From contig JAEUTQ010000043.1 of the NCBI GenBank assembly GCA_016787445.1, positions 1-64,000 on the forward strand: a stretch of 64,000 bases of DNA, written 5' to 3'. Numbering within the stretch: position 1 is the stretch's first letter; the number at the start of each line of letters is the position of its first letter. Positions 1-7,519 of this stretch are shown here, one piece after another. Source of the stretch: Bacteroidia bacterium (GTDB lineage: Bacteria; Bacteroidota; Bacteroidia; B-17B0; Aurantibacillaceae). The notes under the pieces are model-generated. The model saw only the letters and a list, made by a program, of their open reading frames with translations, was not told where the DNA came from and ran no database searches. Made by a program: the position numbers and the translations under genes.

Positions 1-228
1 GCTAAAGATTTCATTGTAGAAAAAGGTTACGATGTTAACTATGGTGCTCGTCCGTTAAAACGTGCGATTCAAAAATACCTTGAAGATCCTATGGCTGAAG
101 AAATCATCAAAAGTAATTTAACTGAAGGTGATGAAATTGAAGTAGACTACAACAAAGAAAAAGATGAAATCGTTGTAAGCACTCATAAACCTAAAGCTAA
201 AAAAGGTAAGAAAGAAGATAAAGCGTAA
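1..228 (+). CDS. clpC: ATP-dependent Clp protease ATP-binding subunit (ClpC type), C-terminal end only
   Basis: This is an open frame from the left edge to TAA at 226-228, about 75 residues; the start lies outside the window. The residues GYDVNYGARPLKRAI and the following LEDPMAEEII match the small C-terminal subdomain of the second AAA+ module of Clp/Hsp100 unfoldases, which packs between neighbouring subunits of the hexamer. The LEDPMAEEI wording is closer to ClpC than to ClpB. The protein ends in a lysine-rich tail. By family knowledge ClpC unfolds substrates for the ClpP protease in the cytoplasm. A GC-rich terminator follows at 279-310. Family assignment is firm; ClpC versus ClpB rests only on this tail. 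Confidence 0.8.
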   Translation, partial: AKDFIVEKGYDVNYGARPLKRAIQKYLEDPMAEEIIKSNLTEGDEIEVDYNKEKDEIVVSTHKPKAKKGKKEDKA

Positions 229-278
229 GTGGTGGAAGGTGAAAGGTTAAAGGTGAAAAGTTGAAAGTATAATGTGAA

Positions 279-310
279 GGCCCCGGAGAAATTCGGGGCT
301 TTTCTTTTTA
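279..310 (+). terminator. Rho-independent terminator after the Clp gene
   Basis: Stem GCCCCG (280-285) pairs with CGGGGC (294-299) across an 8-nt loop and is followed by a T-rich run. It sits about 50 bases after the Clp stop codon. Confidence 0.8.
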
Positions 311-312
311 TG

Positions 313-349
313 GTCGCTGACCCGATAGCTATCGGGATGTCGAAGCGAC
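313..349. repeat. REP-like nested palindrome
   Basis: A perfect 16-bp palindrome, CCCGATAGCTATCGGG (321-336), is enclosed by a second inverted pair, GTCGCT (313-318) and AGCGAC (344-349). The outer arms resemble the dispersed GTCGA-type repeats at 4298-4322 and 34888-34912. It lies between two genes and is probably an intergenic dispersed repeat. Confidence 0.6.
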
Positions 350-394
350 TTACTAAACCTTTGTTGAAGTTAGTTCAATCTTTATCTTTATAGC

Positions 395-739
395 ATGAAA
401 AAAATCTACTACCTCTCCTCTTGCAGCACCTGCGCCAGAATTATAAAAGACTTAAACCTCGATAAACACAAATTCGTTTTTCAGGATATAAAAACAGACA
501 AGATAACAGCCGCGCAATTAGAAGAAATGAAAGAAATGGCCGGTAGTTATGAAGCATTGTTTAGCCGCGTGGCATTAAAATACAAAACCCTCGATCCAAA
601 ACCCGCGAAGGAAAGCGAATACAAAAAACTGATACTCGAAGAATACACGTTTCTGAAACGCCCGGTTATTATTAACGGTAAACAGATTTTTGTAGGCAAC
701 AGTAAAAAGGTAGTTGAAGCGGCAGCTGCGAGTCTTTAG
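395..739 (+). CDS. ArsC/Spx-family thioredoxin-fold protein
   Basis: This 114-residue protein has the length of the ArsC/Spx/YffB family. A CxxC pair (C10, C13) follows the first beta strand in YLSSCSTCAR. The cis-proline signature R89-P90 in KRPVIINGKQIFVG is the usual end of the fold. Family members either reduce arsenate with glutathione or thioredoxin, or, like Spx, bind RNA polymerase. A CxxC is commoner in Spx-like and YffB-like proteins than in classical ArsC, and no ars genes lie nearby, so arsenate reduction should not be assumed. It is a cytoplasmic monocistronic gene. The fold is sure; the activity is not. Confidence 0.8.
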   Translation: MKKIYYLSSCSTCARIIKDLNLDKHKFVFQDIKTDKITAAQLEEMKEMAGSYEALFSRVALKYKTLDPKPAKESEYKKLILEEYTFLKRPVIINGKQIFVGNSKKVVEAAAASL

Positions 740-744
740 CCACG

Positions 745-901
745 AATGGCGCTACTATCACTAACCATTTGTGTTCATTCCTGTAATTAGTGGCTATATC
801 AATTTACTTCTGCGAAAATCCGCGTTATCTGCGGGAGACCAAGCAGCCGAATGGCACTAACTATCACTAATCATTTGTGTTCATTCGTGTAATTAGTGGC
901 T
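745..901. repeat. Pair of imperfect direct repeats, about 52 bp each
   Basis: Two related units (745-796 and 849-901) share the core CATTTGTGTTCATTC and end in GTAATTAGTGGCT. Between them is a different short sequence (about 812-840, containing AATCCGCGTTATCTGCGGG). The stretch 740-986 has no other gene-like content. I read it as intergenic dispersed repeats; two units are too few for a CRISPR array. Confidence 0.6.
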
Positions 902-986
902 TCAATTAATACTAAAAAATGTTTTTTTGATATACATCAAATGTTCCTCCTTTTTCATGGTTCATCTTTGCTTAAAATTTTAAACC

Positions 987-1460
987 ATGAAAACAATTAA
1001 ATTAGTATTCGCAACTTGTATCACGTATCTGTTATTTATTTCCTGTGCGCCATGGGAAGTACCTACTCACTTAGTTGGTAATTGGCAAGCCAAACAAAAA
1101 GTAACGGTACGTCAAAAGCAAAACGGCAAATTCGTTTTTATTGCAGCCCCCGACTCTATTCCAGTAAAATTCAGTATTGACAAAGACGGGAAAGTAAGCG
1201 GACAAATCGGAAACGCTACGTTTGAAAATTGTAAAGTAGTAAAGAACCGTGGCGATTTAGGACGCAAATTAAATTTGGCAACCGATTATGTAATTAAAGG
1301 TGAATTAAACGGCGCTATCTTTGAAGGTGATCCTCATTTGAAAAAAGAAATAAGCGCACCTTTTGATGTAAACGAAAATAAAATGAAGGGCAGTTTATTT
1401 CAAATGTTCGGAATAGATTTATACCCTATGACAGGAATGGATGCGAAGAAGGAGGATTGA
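987..1460 (+). CDS. Small lipoprotein of unknown function
   Basis: This 157-residue protein starts with a basic tip and hydrophobic segment ending in a lipobox, FISC, with C20 as the likely lipidated residue. The mature part is lysine-rich and predicted mostly beta: it has KFSIDKDGKVSGQIGNATF, a pattern seen in small lipocalin-like or META-like barrels, but I cannot assign it to a family. It probably sits at the inner face of the outer membrane. Upstream are direct repeats; the downstream gap holds nothing recognised. Export is likely; function unknown. Confidence 0.75.
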   Translation: MKTIKLVFATCITYLLFISCAPWEVPTHLVGNWQAKQKVTVRQKQNGKFVFIAAPDSIPVKFSIDKDGKVSGQIGNATFENCKVVKNRGDLGRKLNLATDYVIKGELNGAIFEGDPHLKKEISAPFDVNENKMKGSLFQMFGIDLYPMTGMDAKKED

Positions 1461-1586
1461 GTTTTTTTAAATGATTGCATAGATTAGATCACGATTGTTA
1501 TCTGAACTGCACCAACAGGGTAGTTTATCCATGATAAAGTTATTAAAATCCCAACTGTTAAATTTTAATTTGATTAATTTAGTATT

Positions 1587-1856
1587 ATGAAGAAAAATCA
1601 AAATACAAAAACAGATAAGTCAGGATTTACACGTCAAGAAAAGGAACTCTATAAAAAGCTTGGTAAAGATAATGTTGTAATTGAAATTAAGGCTAAAGTA
1701 AACGGAAAAATGAAAGTAATTACCGGAATTCAATTTAAGTACGACACAACTTGGCAAATTGGCAGATGGCCAATTGAGAAGGATATGAAAAACGCTAAAG
1801 AGAACGGACGAATTTATAATAATGTAAAAAAATATTTTAGAACAGATAAGGCTTAG
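1587..1856 (+). CDS. Small basic hypothetical protein
   Basis: An 89-residue lysine-rich protein without signal peptide or membrane segment. I do not recognise a family. Its middle (VVIEIKAKVNGKMKVITG) looks like two short beta strands and the C-terminus is helical and basic, so nucleic-acid binding is possible but unproven. It ends six bases before the cREC-domain gene at 1863 and is probably cotranscribed with it. It lies in the accessory-looking stretch downstream of dnaK. Confidence 0.6.
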   Translation: MKKNQNTKTDKSGFTRQEKELYKKLGKDNVVIEIKAKVNGKMKVITGIQFKYDTTWQIGRWPIEKDMKNAKENGRIYNNVKKYFRTDKA

Positions 1857-1862
1857 ATTTGT

Positions 1863-2195
1863 ATGGGGTATAAATTGTTTTTGGATGACTTACGAACCGT
1901 TGAAATGGTTTATACCTCAAATGATTTTGTTGTGGTACGTACCTTCAATGAATTTGTGAATTATATTAAAGAAAATGGATTACCTGATTTTATAAGTTTC
2001 GATAATGATTTAGGAGAAGATAACGAAGGCAAAATTTTACCAGATGGCTATGCTTGCGCCAAATGGTTGGTAAATGAAAGTAACCTAGATTTATCTTCTT
2101 TGAACTTTAAGGTTCACTCAGCAAATCCTGTGGCAAAAATTCAAATTGAAAGTTTTTTGAATAATTACTTAAAATTTTTAAACTCTGAAAAATGA
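1863..2195 (+). CDS. Cyclic-phosphate processing receiver (cREC) domain protein
   Basis: The 110-residue protein is a single receiver-like domain. It begins YKLFLDDLR, with the acidic pair D8-D9, has the strand FISFDNDLG (D47, D49) where a receiver carries its phospho-acceptor, and ends with VHSANP (85-89). These are the signatures of the cREC family, which comparative genomics has linked to RNA 2',3'-cyclic-phosphate processing and conflict systems; biochemical proof is thin. It follows the 89-residue gene by six bases. No RNA ligase or cyclase gene is adjacent, so its partner is unknown. Confidence 0.75.
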   Translation: MGYKLFLDDLRTVEMVYTSNDFVVVRTFNEFVNYIKENGLPDFISFDNDLGEDNEGKILPDGYACAKWLVNESNLDLSSLNFKVHSANPVAKIQIESFLNNYLKFLNSEK

Positions 2196-2269
2196 ACTAT
2201 TTATGTAAACTCAATTTTGTTTTCAGATGTCTTAATGGTGCTGCTTTAATAGATTCGATCTAATTGATT

Positions 2270-2710
2270 CTATTTCTTTTGATGTCTTTTTAAATCACTT
2301 GGCTTATACTCTGTCACTTTACCATTTTCGCTAACCGAAAACACATGAAGCTTTAACTCATTTGCTAATTGATAAGGTATTCTTCGAATTGCAATTTTTG
2401 CACTTGATGCAGGTAACGATAGTCCATAGTAATAACCCTTTTTTCGAGTAGTAATACGGGTTTGAATTTGCCCAAATCCAACAACAAAATTATTTTCGTC
2501 TTTTGATTGCCCAGATTTTTTGCCATCGCCTTTGGTTTCAATAATGAAATATCGTGCAACTTTGGTGTTTCTAACTCGAATATCTTCTCCTTTTTCACCA
2601 TCAATGGTATAGTGCAGGTTTTTCGTCCAACCATTTGACAAGAGCCATTTAATAGTTGCTCGTTTTACAAATTCTTCAGAAATTGGTTTTTTGGCTTTTT
2701 TTGTTTTCAT
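2270..2710 (-). CDS. Orphan PD-(D/E)XK nuclease-like protein
   Basis: This is a 146-residue cytoplasmic protein. After an N-terminal helix (EEFVKRATIKWLLSNGW) come the elements of a PD-(D/E)XK core: GEDIRV with D43, then a strand ending in ETKG with E58 and K60. The later GQIQTRI and YGLSLP segments resemble solitary nuclease-fold proteins seen in Bacteroidota. It has no adjacent methyltransferase, specificity subunit or helicase, so it is not an evident restriction enzyme. The start is ATG with an A-rich leader. The fold call comes from motif spacing; the biological role is unknown. Confidence 0.6.
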   Translation of the reverse strand: MKTKKAKKPISEEFVKRATIKWLLSNGWTKNLHYTIDGEKGEDIRVRNTKVARYFIIETKGDGKKSGQSKDENNFVVGFGQIQTRITTRKKGYYYGLSLPASSAKIAIRRIPYQLANELKLHVFSVSENGKVTEYKPSDLKRHQKK

Positions 2711-2753
2711 GTTTAAGTGTTTAGTTTTATTATTGTTTTGTTTTGCGAATTAC

Positions 2754-3179
2754 TTAAACTTCAGGATTAAACAACCCTCGTTCTTCAAATTCTACATTCA
2801 ACTTTTCCCAGTCAACCATTGCCCTTTTTATGCTTACACCATTTTTTAATGGTATACCTTCACAAACATCATCAATAAAAATGCGCTTGGTTTCAAAATG
2901 AAGATTCCAATCCCACTTGGTCGGATCATATTTATAATCTGTGTGAATCAGTGAATATTTATTTGTGCTATTGTTCAAGTCAGACAATGATTTATTTAAA
3001 AATTCAATCGCTTCTTTTAGCAATGTTTTATCATATTCAGCGCGCATTGAATTTATCACTATTTCATGCCCCGTCTTACATAGTTTATCAATAACCTCAA
3101 TACAACCTATGTTTAACGGCCCAATTAGCGGGTATTGATGCTCAACAACTGTACCATCAAAATCTAAGTAAATTGTCAT
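2754..3179 (-). CDS. HAD-superfamily phosphatase-like protein
   Basis: The catalytic DxD motif of haloacid-dehalogenase hydrolases is at the N-terminus in YLDFDGTVV. A Ser-containing motif II (INSMRAE) and an acidic motif IV (IFIDDV) follow, with almost no cap domain. Such minimal HADs are phosphatases or nucleotidases of unknown substrate, and close relatives occur in phages and accessory regions. I place the start at the ATG at 3179, four residues before the catalytic strand and preceded by an A-rich stretch. An in-frame ATG at 3209 would add ten polar residues. It is divergent from nothing and follows the SIMPL gene on the same strand after a terminator. Confidence 0.7.
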   Translation of the reverse strand: MTIYLDFDGTVVEHQYPLIGPLNIGCIEVIDKLCKTGHEIVINSMRAEYDKTLLKEAIEFLNKSLSDLNNSTNKYSLIHTDYKYDPTKWDWNLHFETKRIFIDDVCEGIPLKNGVSIKRAMVDWEKLNVEFEERGLFNPEV

Positions 3180-3308
3180 TTTTGTTTTTGAAGATTGTTC
3201 ATGTATCATTCTGTAGTTTTCTCAATATTGTATAAGGGCGCAATAACTATAACTTCGGGTTTAGCGCCACAAAAAAATATTCAAAAAATTATTTGTTTTG
3301 CTTTCCTT

Positions 3309-3350
3309 AAATAAACCTACAAAAAAAACCGCAGCTTTTCAACTGCGGTT
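3309..3350 (-). terminator. Terminator after the SIMPL gene (copy 1 of a 42-bp duplicate)
   Basis: Stem AACCGCAG/CTGCGGTT (3327-3334 with 3343-3350) with an 8-nt loop gives an eight-T run on the minus strand. The 42 bases 3309-3350 are identical to 4224-4265. Confidence 0.85.
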
Positions 3351-3405
3351 ATAATTTATTATTGCTTTACATCTCGGCATCGTGGCAATATATGTATATG
3401 GCTGT

Positions 3406-4140
3406 TTATTTTATTTCAAACTTAACGTAAATAGCTGATTGTAGTTTGATTTTCTGGAATTGAAGAATCTTGTCTTTGTCCGATTCACTCATTTTTATTC
3501 CGTCAACATAATAAATGGAACTCTCACTTCTTCCGCCCCGAACATTCAAATAAGCGTCGTCAATTTTGTATGATGGAGATTGTTCGTAAACCTTTAATGC
3601 CTTTCCTGTTTGCTCGCCAATTGCAGTCAGTAGATAGTCCGCCTTTTCTTTTGCTGCTTTAATTGCCATAATTCGTACTTCCTTTTTGAATTCTTCAAGT
3701 TTTGAATGACTAACTCTTGAAATATTTGCCTCAACAATTTTAAGTTCGTCAAGTTTCTCAAATACTTTCCCTATAGTCAATGCGTCACCAACTTTCAAAA
3801 CGTATTCATTTTTAGTGATTACATCTTTCTTCGTCCATTTTACTCTAATGTAATTTGCATTTGCATCAGATAAGGAAAGATTGTCAAGCGAAACACCTAT
3901 ACTTTTCAATGCTTCTTTTAAGTCCGCTTCTTGTTTGTCAATCGTTATTTTTTCTTTTCCCTCTTGTCGTTCGCGAATTGTTATGGTAATGTAAATTTCG
4001 TTCGGTATGATTTCCTTTTCTGCTGTTCCAGTCACTTCGATATAAGGTTTTTCTATTTCTTTGTCCGAAGTGGCCTGTCCGAAAACTGTCTTGGTCGCTA
4101 TTAAAAGTAACAAAATGGTTATTGATTTAAATGTCTTCAT
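3406..4140 (-). CDS. SIMPL (DUF541) domain secreted protein
   Basis: This 244-residue protein has a clear signal peptide (hydrophobic run to VFGQ, about residue 22). The mature part opens with YIEVTGTAEKEIIPNEIYITITI, shortened here in sense as the classic SIMPL opening in which a beta strand is followed by a proline and a second strand. Long amphipathic helices and a C-terminal strand complete the DUF541 fold. Family members are periplasmic or outer-membrane-associated oligomers (BP26/OMP28, YggE-like) of unclear function, sometimes linked to oxidative stress. It is a single gene with its own terminator, which is a copy of the dnaK terminator. Confidence 0.85.
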   Translation of the reverse strand: MKTFKSITILLLLIATKTVFGQATSDKEIEKPYIEVTGTAEKEIIPNEIYITITIRERQEGKEKITIDKQEADLKEALKSIGVSLDNLSLSDANANYIRVKWTKKDVITKNEYVLKVGDALTIGKVFEKLDELKIVEANISRVSHSKLEEFKKEVRIMAIKAAKEKADYLLTAIGEQTGKALKVYEQSPSYKIDDAYLNVRGGRSESSIYYVDGIKMSESDKDKILQFQKIKLQSAIYVKFEIK

Positions 4141-4223
4141 ATTCTATTTGGTTTTTGCCCTGGGTTTACACATAACTACTTAACAAGCGCAAGAAATATT
4201 TAAAATTGCACTACGATTTTATA

Positions 4224-4270
4224 AAATAAACCTACAAAAAAAACCGCAGCTTTTCAACTGCGGTTTTTTG
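4224..4270 (-). terminator. Terminator after dnaK (copy 2 of the 42-bp duplicate)
   Basis: Stem AACCGCAG/CTGCGGTT (4242-4249 with 4258-4265) is flanked by an A-run on one side and a T-run on the other, so it can work in both directions. It is identical over 42 bases to 3309-3350. Confidence 0.85.
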
Positions 4271-4297
4271 TTTTTTGTTCTTGTGTATCGATAAACT

Positions 4298-4322
4298 CGG
4301 CGTCTCGACAAGCTCGACGACC
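4298..4322. repeat. Dispersed GTCGA-type intergenic repeat
   Basis: The core CTCGACAAGCTCG recurs at 34888-34912, with 21 of 25 positions equal over the aligned unit. It sits just after the dnaK stop codon, between gene and terminator. Confidence 0.55.
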
Positions 4323-4327
4323 GTTTA

Positions 4328-6235
4328 TTACTTCACTTCTTCGTAATTTACATCTTGTACATTGTCGCCATTACCGTTAGCGCCTTGTTGTTGCTGTTGG
4401 TTGGCTTCTCCTCCACCTTGTTGTTGGTTTTGGTTCATCGCATTGTACATATCTTGCGAAGCGGCTGTCCAAGCTGTGTTTAAGGCTGCTAATCCTGCTT
4501 CTACTTTCGCCATATCTTTTGCAGCGTGTGCAGCTTTTAAGTCTGCCAAAGCACTTTCAATTGGCGCTTTTTTCTCAGCAGGAATTTTATCGCCGTATTC
4601 TTTCATTTGCTTTTCCGTTTGGAAAATCATTGCATCCGCCTGATTTAATTTTTCAATTTCCTCTTTGGCTTTTGCATCAGCATCCGCATTGGCTTCGGCT
4701 TCACGCTTCATTTTATCAATCTCTTCTTTGCTTAATCCTGAAGAAGCTTCGATACGAATGTTTTGTGCTTTACCTGTTGCTTTATCTTTCGCTGAAACGG
4801 ATAAGATACCATTCGCGTCAATATCAAAGGTCACTTCAATTTGAGGTACACCACGTGGTGCCGGCATAATGCCATCCAAATTAAATTGTCCGATAGTGCG
4901 GTTATCTTTTGCCATTGGACGCTCACCTTGTAATACATGTAATTGTACACTTGGTTGGTTATCGCTGGCCGTTGAGAACGTTTCTGATTTTTTAGTCGGA
5001 ATGGTTGTGTTGCTTTCAATTAATTTAGTGAACACTCCACCATACGTTTCAATACCTAAGCTAAGCGGTGTTACGTCTAACAATAACACGTCTTTTACTT
5101 CTCCGGTTAAAACTCCACCTTGAATTGCTGCACCTAAAGCTACTACTTCATCCGGGTTCACACCTTTGCTTGGTGCTTTACCGAAGAATTTTTCTACCGC
5201 TGCTTGTACTGCAGGAATACGAGTTGAACCTCCTACTAATATAATTTCGTTGATATCAGAGGTGCTTAATCCCGCGTTTTTTAAAGCTGAGCGACAAGGC
5301 TCAATGGTGCGCTGAATTAAACTGTCGGCTAATTGCTCAAATTTAGCACGGCTTAAGGATTTCACTAAGTGTTTAGGAATTCCGTTTACCGGCATGATGT
5401 AAGGTAAGTTGATTTCTGATGATGTGGTACTTGATAATTCAATCTTAGCTTTTTCAGCAGCTTCTTTTAAACGCTGTAAAGCCATTGGGTCCTGACGTAA
5501 ATCTACACCTTCTTCTTTTTTGAATTCATCTGCTAACCAATCGATGATAACTTGATCGAAGTCGTCACCACCTAAGTGTGTATCACCATCGGTTGATTTT
5601 ACTTCGAATACACCGTCACCTAATTCAAGAACTGAAACGTCGTGTGTACCACCACCGCAGTCGAACACTACAATCTTCATGTCTTTACCTTTTTTATCAA
5701 GGCCATAAGCTAAAGCTGCAGCAGTTGGTTCGTTGATGATACGTTTTACTTTTAAGCCTGCAATTTCACCGGCTTCTTTTGTAGCCTGACGTTGCGCGTC
5801 GTTAAAGTAAGCAGGAACTGTAATAACAGCTTCTGTAACTTCTGTCCCCAAATAATCTTCGGCTGTTTTCTTCATCTTTTGTAAGATGATAGCAGAGATT
5901 TCTTGCGGCGTATATTTTCTATCGTCGATTTGAACGCGAGGTGTGTTGTTGTCACCTTTTACCACTGCATACGGTACGCGTGCGATTTCTTTTGTTACTT
6001 CATCATAAGTTTGTCCCATAAAACGTTTAATAGAGTAAACAGTTTTACGTGGGTTGGTGATAGCCTGGCGCTTTGCAGGGTCTCCTACTTTGCGCTCGCC
6101 ACCTTCCACAAATGCCACTACAGATGGAGTTGTGCGTTTGCCTTCGTTGTTAGCTATAACAACTGATTCGTTACCTTCCATTACTGCTACGCAGCTGTTG
6201 GTGGTTCCTAGGTCTATTCCAATTATTTTTGCCAT
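4328..6235 (-). CDS. dnaK: Molecular chaperone DnaK (Hsp70)
   Basis: The 635-residue protein is full-length Hsp70. The ATPase domain opens with [14 protein letters not shown] and carries the second phosphate loop [13 protein letters not shown]. The substrate-binding beta domain, helical lid and glutamine/glycine-rich linker follow, ending in the EEVK-type tail. DnaK binds exposed hydrophobic segments and cycles with DnaJ and GrpE in the cytoplasm. The histidine in GGGTHDV, where many bacteria have phenylalanine, I believe is a lineage feature and not a defect. Neither dnaJ nor grpE is adjacent. A sigma-54-like promoter with TGNCAG repeats lies upstream (6261-6343), and the gene ends at the terminator at 4224-4270. 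Confidence 0.98.
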   Translation of the reverse strand: MAKIIGIDLGTTNSCVAVMEGNESVVIANNEGKRTTPSVVAFVEGGERKVGDPAKRQAITNPRKTVYSIKRFMGQTYDEVTKEIARVPYAVVKGDNNTPRVQIDDRKYTPQEISAIILQKMKKTAEDYLGTEVTEAVITVPAYFNDAQRQATKEAGEIAGLKVKRIINEPTAAALAYGLDKKGKDMKIVVFDCGGGTHDVSVLELGDGVFEVKSTDGDTHLGGDDFDQVIIDWLADEFKKEEGVDLRQDPMALQRLKEAAEKAKIELSSTTSSEINLPYIMPVNGIPKHLVKSLSRAKFEQLADSLIQRTIEPCRSALKNAGLSTSDINEIILVGGSTRIPAVQAAVEKFFGKAPSKGVNPDEVVALGAAIQGGVLTGEVKDVLLLDVTPLSLGIETYGGVFTKLIESNTTIPTKKSETFSTASDNQPSVQLHVLQGERPMAKDNRTIGQFNLDGIMPAPRGVPQIEVTFDIDANGILSVSAKDKATGKAQNIRIEASSGLSKEEIDKMKREAEANADADAKAKEEIEKLNQADAMIFQTEKQMKEYGDKIPAEKKAPIESALADLKAAHAAKDMAKVEAGLAALNTAWTAASQDMYNAMNQNQQQGGGEANQQQQQGANGNGDNVQDVNYEEVK

Positions 6236-6260
6236 AGTTCTAAAGTTTTTCCTTTATATA

Positions 6261-6343
6261 GTCAATAGTTATGCCAAAGCCCGAATAGGCTTATTTTTCT
6301 GACAGGCTGGCAGAATGTTAAAAAAGGACTATAATTTTGACAG
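6261..6343 (-). promoter_or_regulatory. Sigma-54-like promoter and TGNCAG repeats upstream of dnaK
   Basis: On the minus strand TTGGCATAACTATTGAC (6277-6261) keeps the -24 GG and -12 G at exactly ten bases' spacing; the final C of the -12 GC is A here. Upstream are three TGNCAG-type motifs: a tandem pair CTGCCAG-C-CTGTCAG (6313-6299) and CTGTCA at about 6343. Their position suits an enhancer-binding activator. No TAnnTTTG box is seen near the gene. This is inference from pattern only. Confidence 0.4.
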
Positions 6344-6372
6344 TAAAGCCTTGGTTTTAAGGCAAATTGGCA

Positions 6373-7473
6373 TTAGTTACAAATGGCAGAAACATTGCCA
6401 TCGCTCTTCAAAAATCTCAGGTTGCAGGTTGGTTTGGTGGTAGCCATATAATCAATCCAGCTCACTGAAATTTGTTTAGAAACGTGTAAACGTGAACGGC
6501 TGCTGAATATACCAAAGCCTCCTTCTATATTGGAATAAACGGGTTTATCCTGTGCTACTGAAGTTGATGGAGCGCTAATTTTTAAGAAGTCAACAAAATC
6601 CTGAGCGCCTGCATAGACAATGAAATCTACTTTAAGAATTTTTCTAAACAATAAGTTCGAAGGTTCATCAGCATTTAATTTACTTACTAATACACTATAA
6701 AATTCACCGGAAGTAAAGGTTAAAGCGAGCTGTTCGCCACCGCTTAAATCAGCTGTTGAAACTGTAGGAAAATTAAAATCTACAAATTTTGGAACTAATG
6801 CACCGGTGTTTAAAGAATCTGCATAATGAAAGCGCATAACAAGATCATAGTCACGCGCACCGGGAACTGAATTAAAGCGAATGACACGATTCACAGTAGG
6901 TAAAGAAAAATCGATGTAATACGAAGATGGATTACTTGGATTATACGCTACAGGATAATACGGCGGTGCAATTGGAGGAAATGGAAATGGTTTAACGCTA
7001 TCAATAATCGCACCTTTAGAAGTAAAAACATTACCCGTTTTATTATTGGTGATGGTTAATTTGTAATCGCCCCATGTATATAATTTATCATCTGTATAAA
7101 ATAATCGTTGGTTGGAATTAAATACACCCGACTGAGTTTGAATTACTGTATCATTTAAGGTAATTAATTTTTTCGTTGGATTTCCTACAGTGGTTAAAGC
7201 TAATACGCCATTATCATAACGCTCTAAGGTTACAGTTAATTCTCCTTTTTTATAATTGATGGAGTCGTTAACCTGCGCCATTTGAAAAGCATTTCCTTCT
7301 CCTAAAAATATGCGATTTACTCTAACATAATTACGGGTTTCTTGCGGATTTAATACCGCATATACCGATATTGATTCTTTGTATGGGGCTAATATATTAA
7401 GCTCGTTTTTGCAGCTGTTGAAAATAACGGCAACAAAACAAAATGCTGATACTATTTTAAATTTTAATGACAT
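6373..7473 (-). CDS. Outer-membrane lipoprotein of unknown function (DUF4249-like)
   Basis: A 366-residue protein with a signal peptide and lipobox (FNSC, about C21). The mature start (ISVYAVLNPQETRNYVRVNRIF) is like the opening of DUF4249 proteins, where an extended strand is followed by a description of a bound or displayed beta-sandwich; I rate this only as similar. It is the last gene of the polysaccharide operon, 46 bases after the deacetylase. A -7 box, TATTTTTG (7485-7478), lies four bases before its ATG, so it may also be transcribed alone, almost leaderless. Confidence 0.65.
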   Translation of the reverse strand: MSLKFKIVSAFCFVAVIFNSCKNELNILAPYKESISVYAVLNPQETRNYVRVNRIFLGEGNAFQMAQVNDSINYKKGELTVTLERYDNGVLALTTVGNPTKKLITLNDTVIQTQSGVFNSNQRLFYTDDKLYTWGDYKLTITNNKTGNVFTSKGAIIDSVKPFPFPPIAPPYYPVAYNPSNPSSYYIDFSLPTVNRVIRFNSVPGARDYDLVMRFHYADSLNTGALVPKFVDFNFPTVSTADLSGGEQLALTFTSGEFYSVLVSKLNADEPSNLLFRKILKVDFIVYAGAQDFVDFLKISAPSTSVAQDKPVYSNIEGGFGIFSSRSRLHVSKQISVSWIDYMATTKPTCNLRFLKSDGNVSAICN

Positions 7474-7477
7474 AAAG

Positions 7478-7485
7478 CAAAAATA
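7478..7485 (-). promoter_or_regulatory. Bacteroidota -7 box directly before the 7473 ATG
   Basis: TATTTTTG matches TAnnTTTG. Only CTTT separates it from the start codon, predicting a leaderless or nearly leaderless mRNA. No clear -33 TTTG is seen. Confidence 0.35.
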
Positions 7486-7519
7486 GTATTAAATGAGGGA
7501 TTAAAAAAGCGGATTTTCG

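Noticed and set aside
745-901. Possible CRISPR array
   Set aside because: Only two units, about 52 bases long and imperfect, with a spacer resembling another repeat; no cas genes.
1587-2195. Toxin-antitoxin pair
   Set aside because: The second protein is a cREC domain and the first resembles no known antitoxin or toxin; small size and spacing alone are not enough.
2365-2634. A second minus-strand frame inside the nuclease-like gene
   Set aside because: Its product has no recognisable motif, while the longer frame has a coherent PD-(D/E)XK core.
1587-4270. Prophage remnant or complete defence island
   Set aside because: No integrase, structural, lysis, methyltransferase, helicase or Cas gene is present; the stretch is called accessory only.
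4362-6302. Open frames opposite and within dnaK
   Set aside because: They mirror a highly conserved gene with biased codons; none has a family resemblance or its own promoter.
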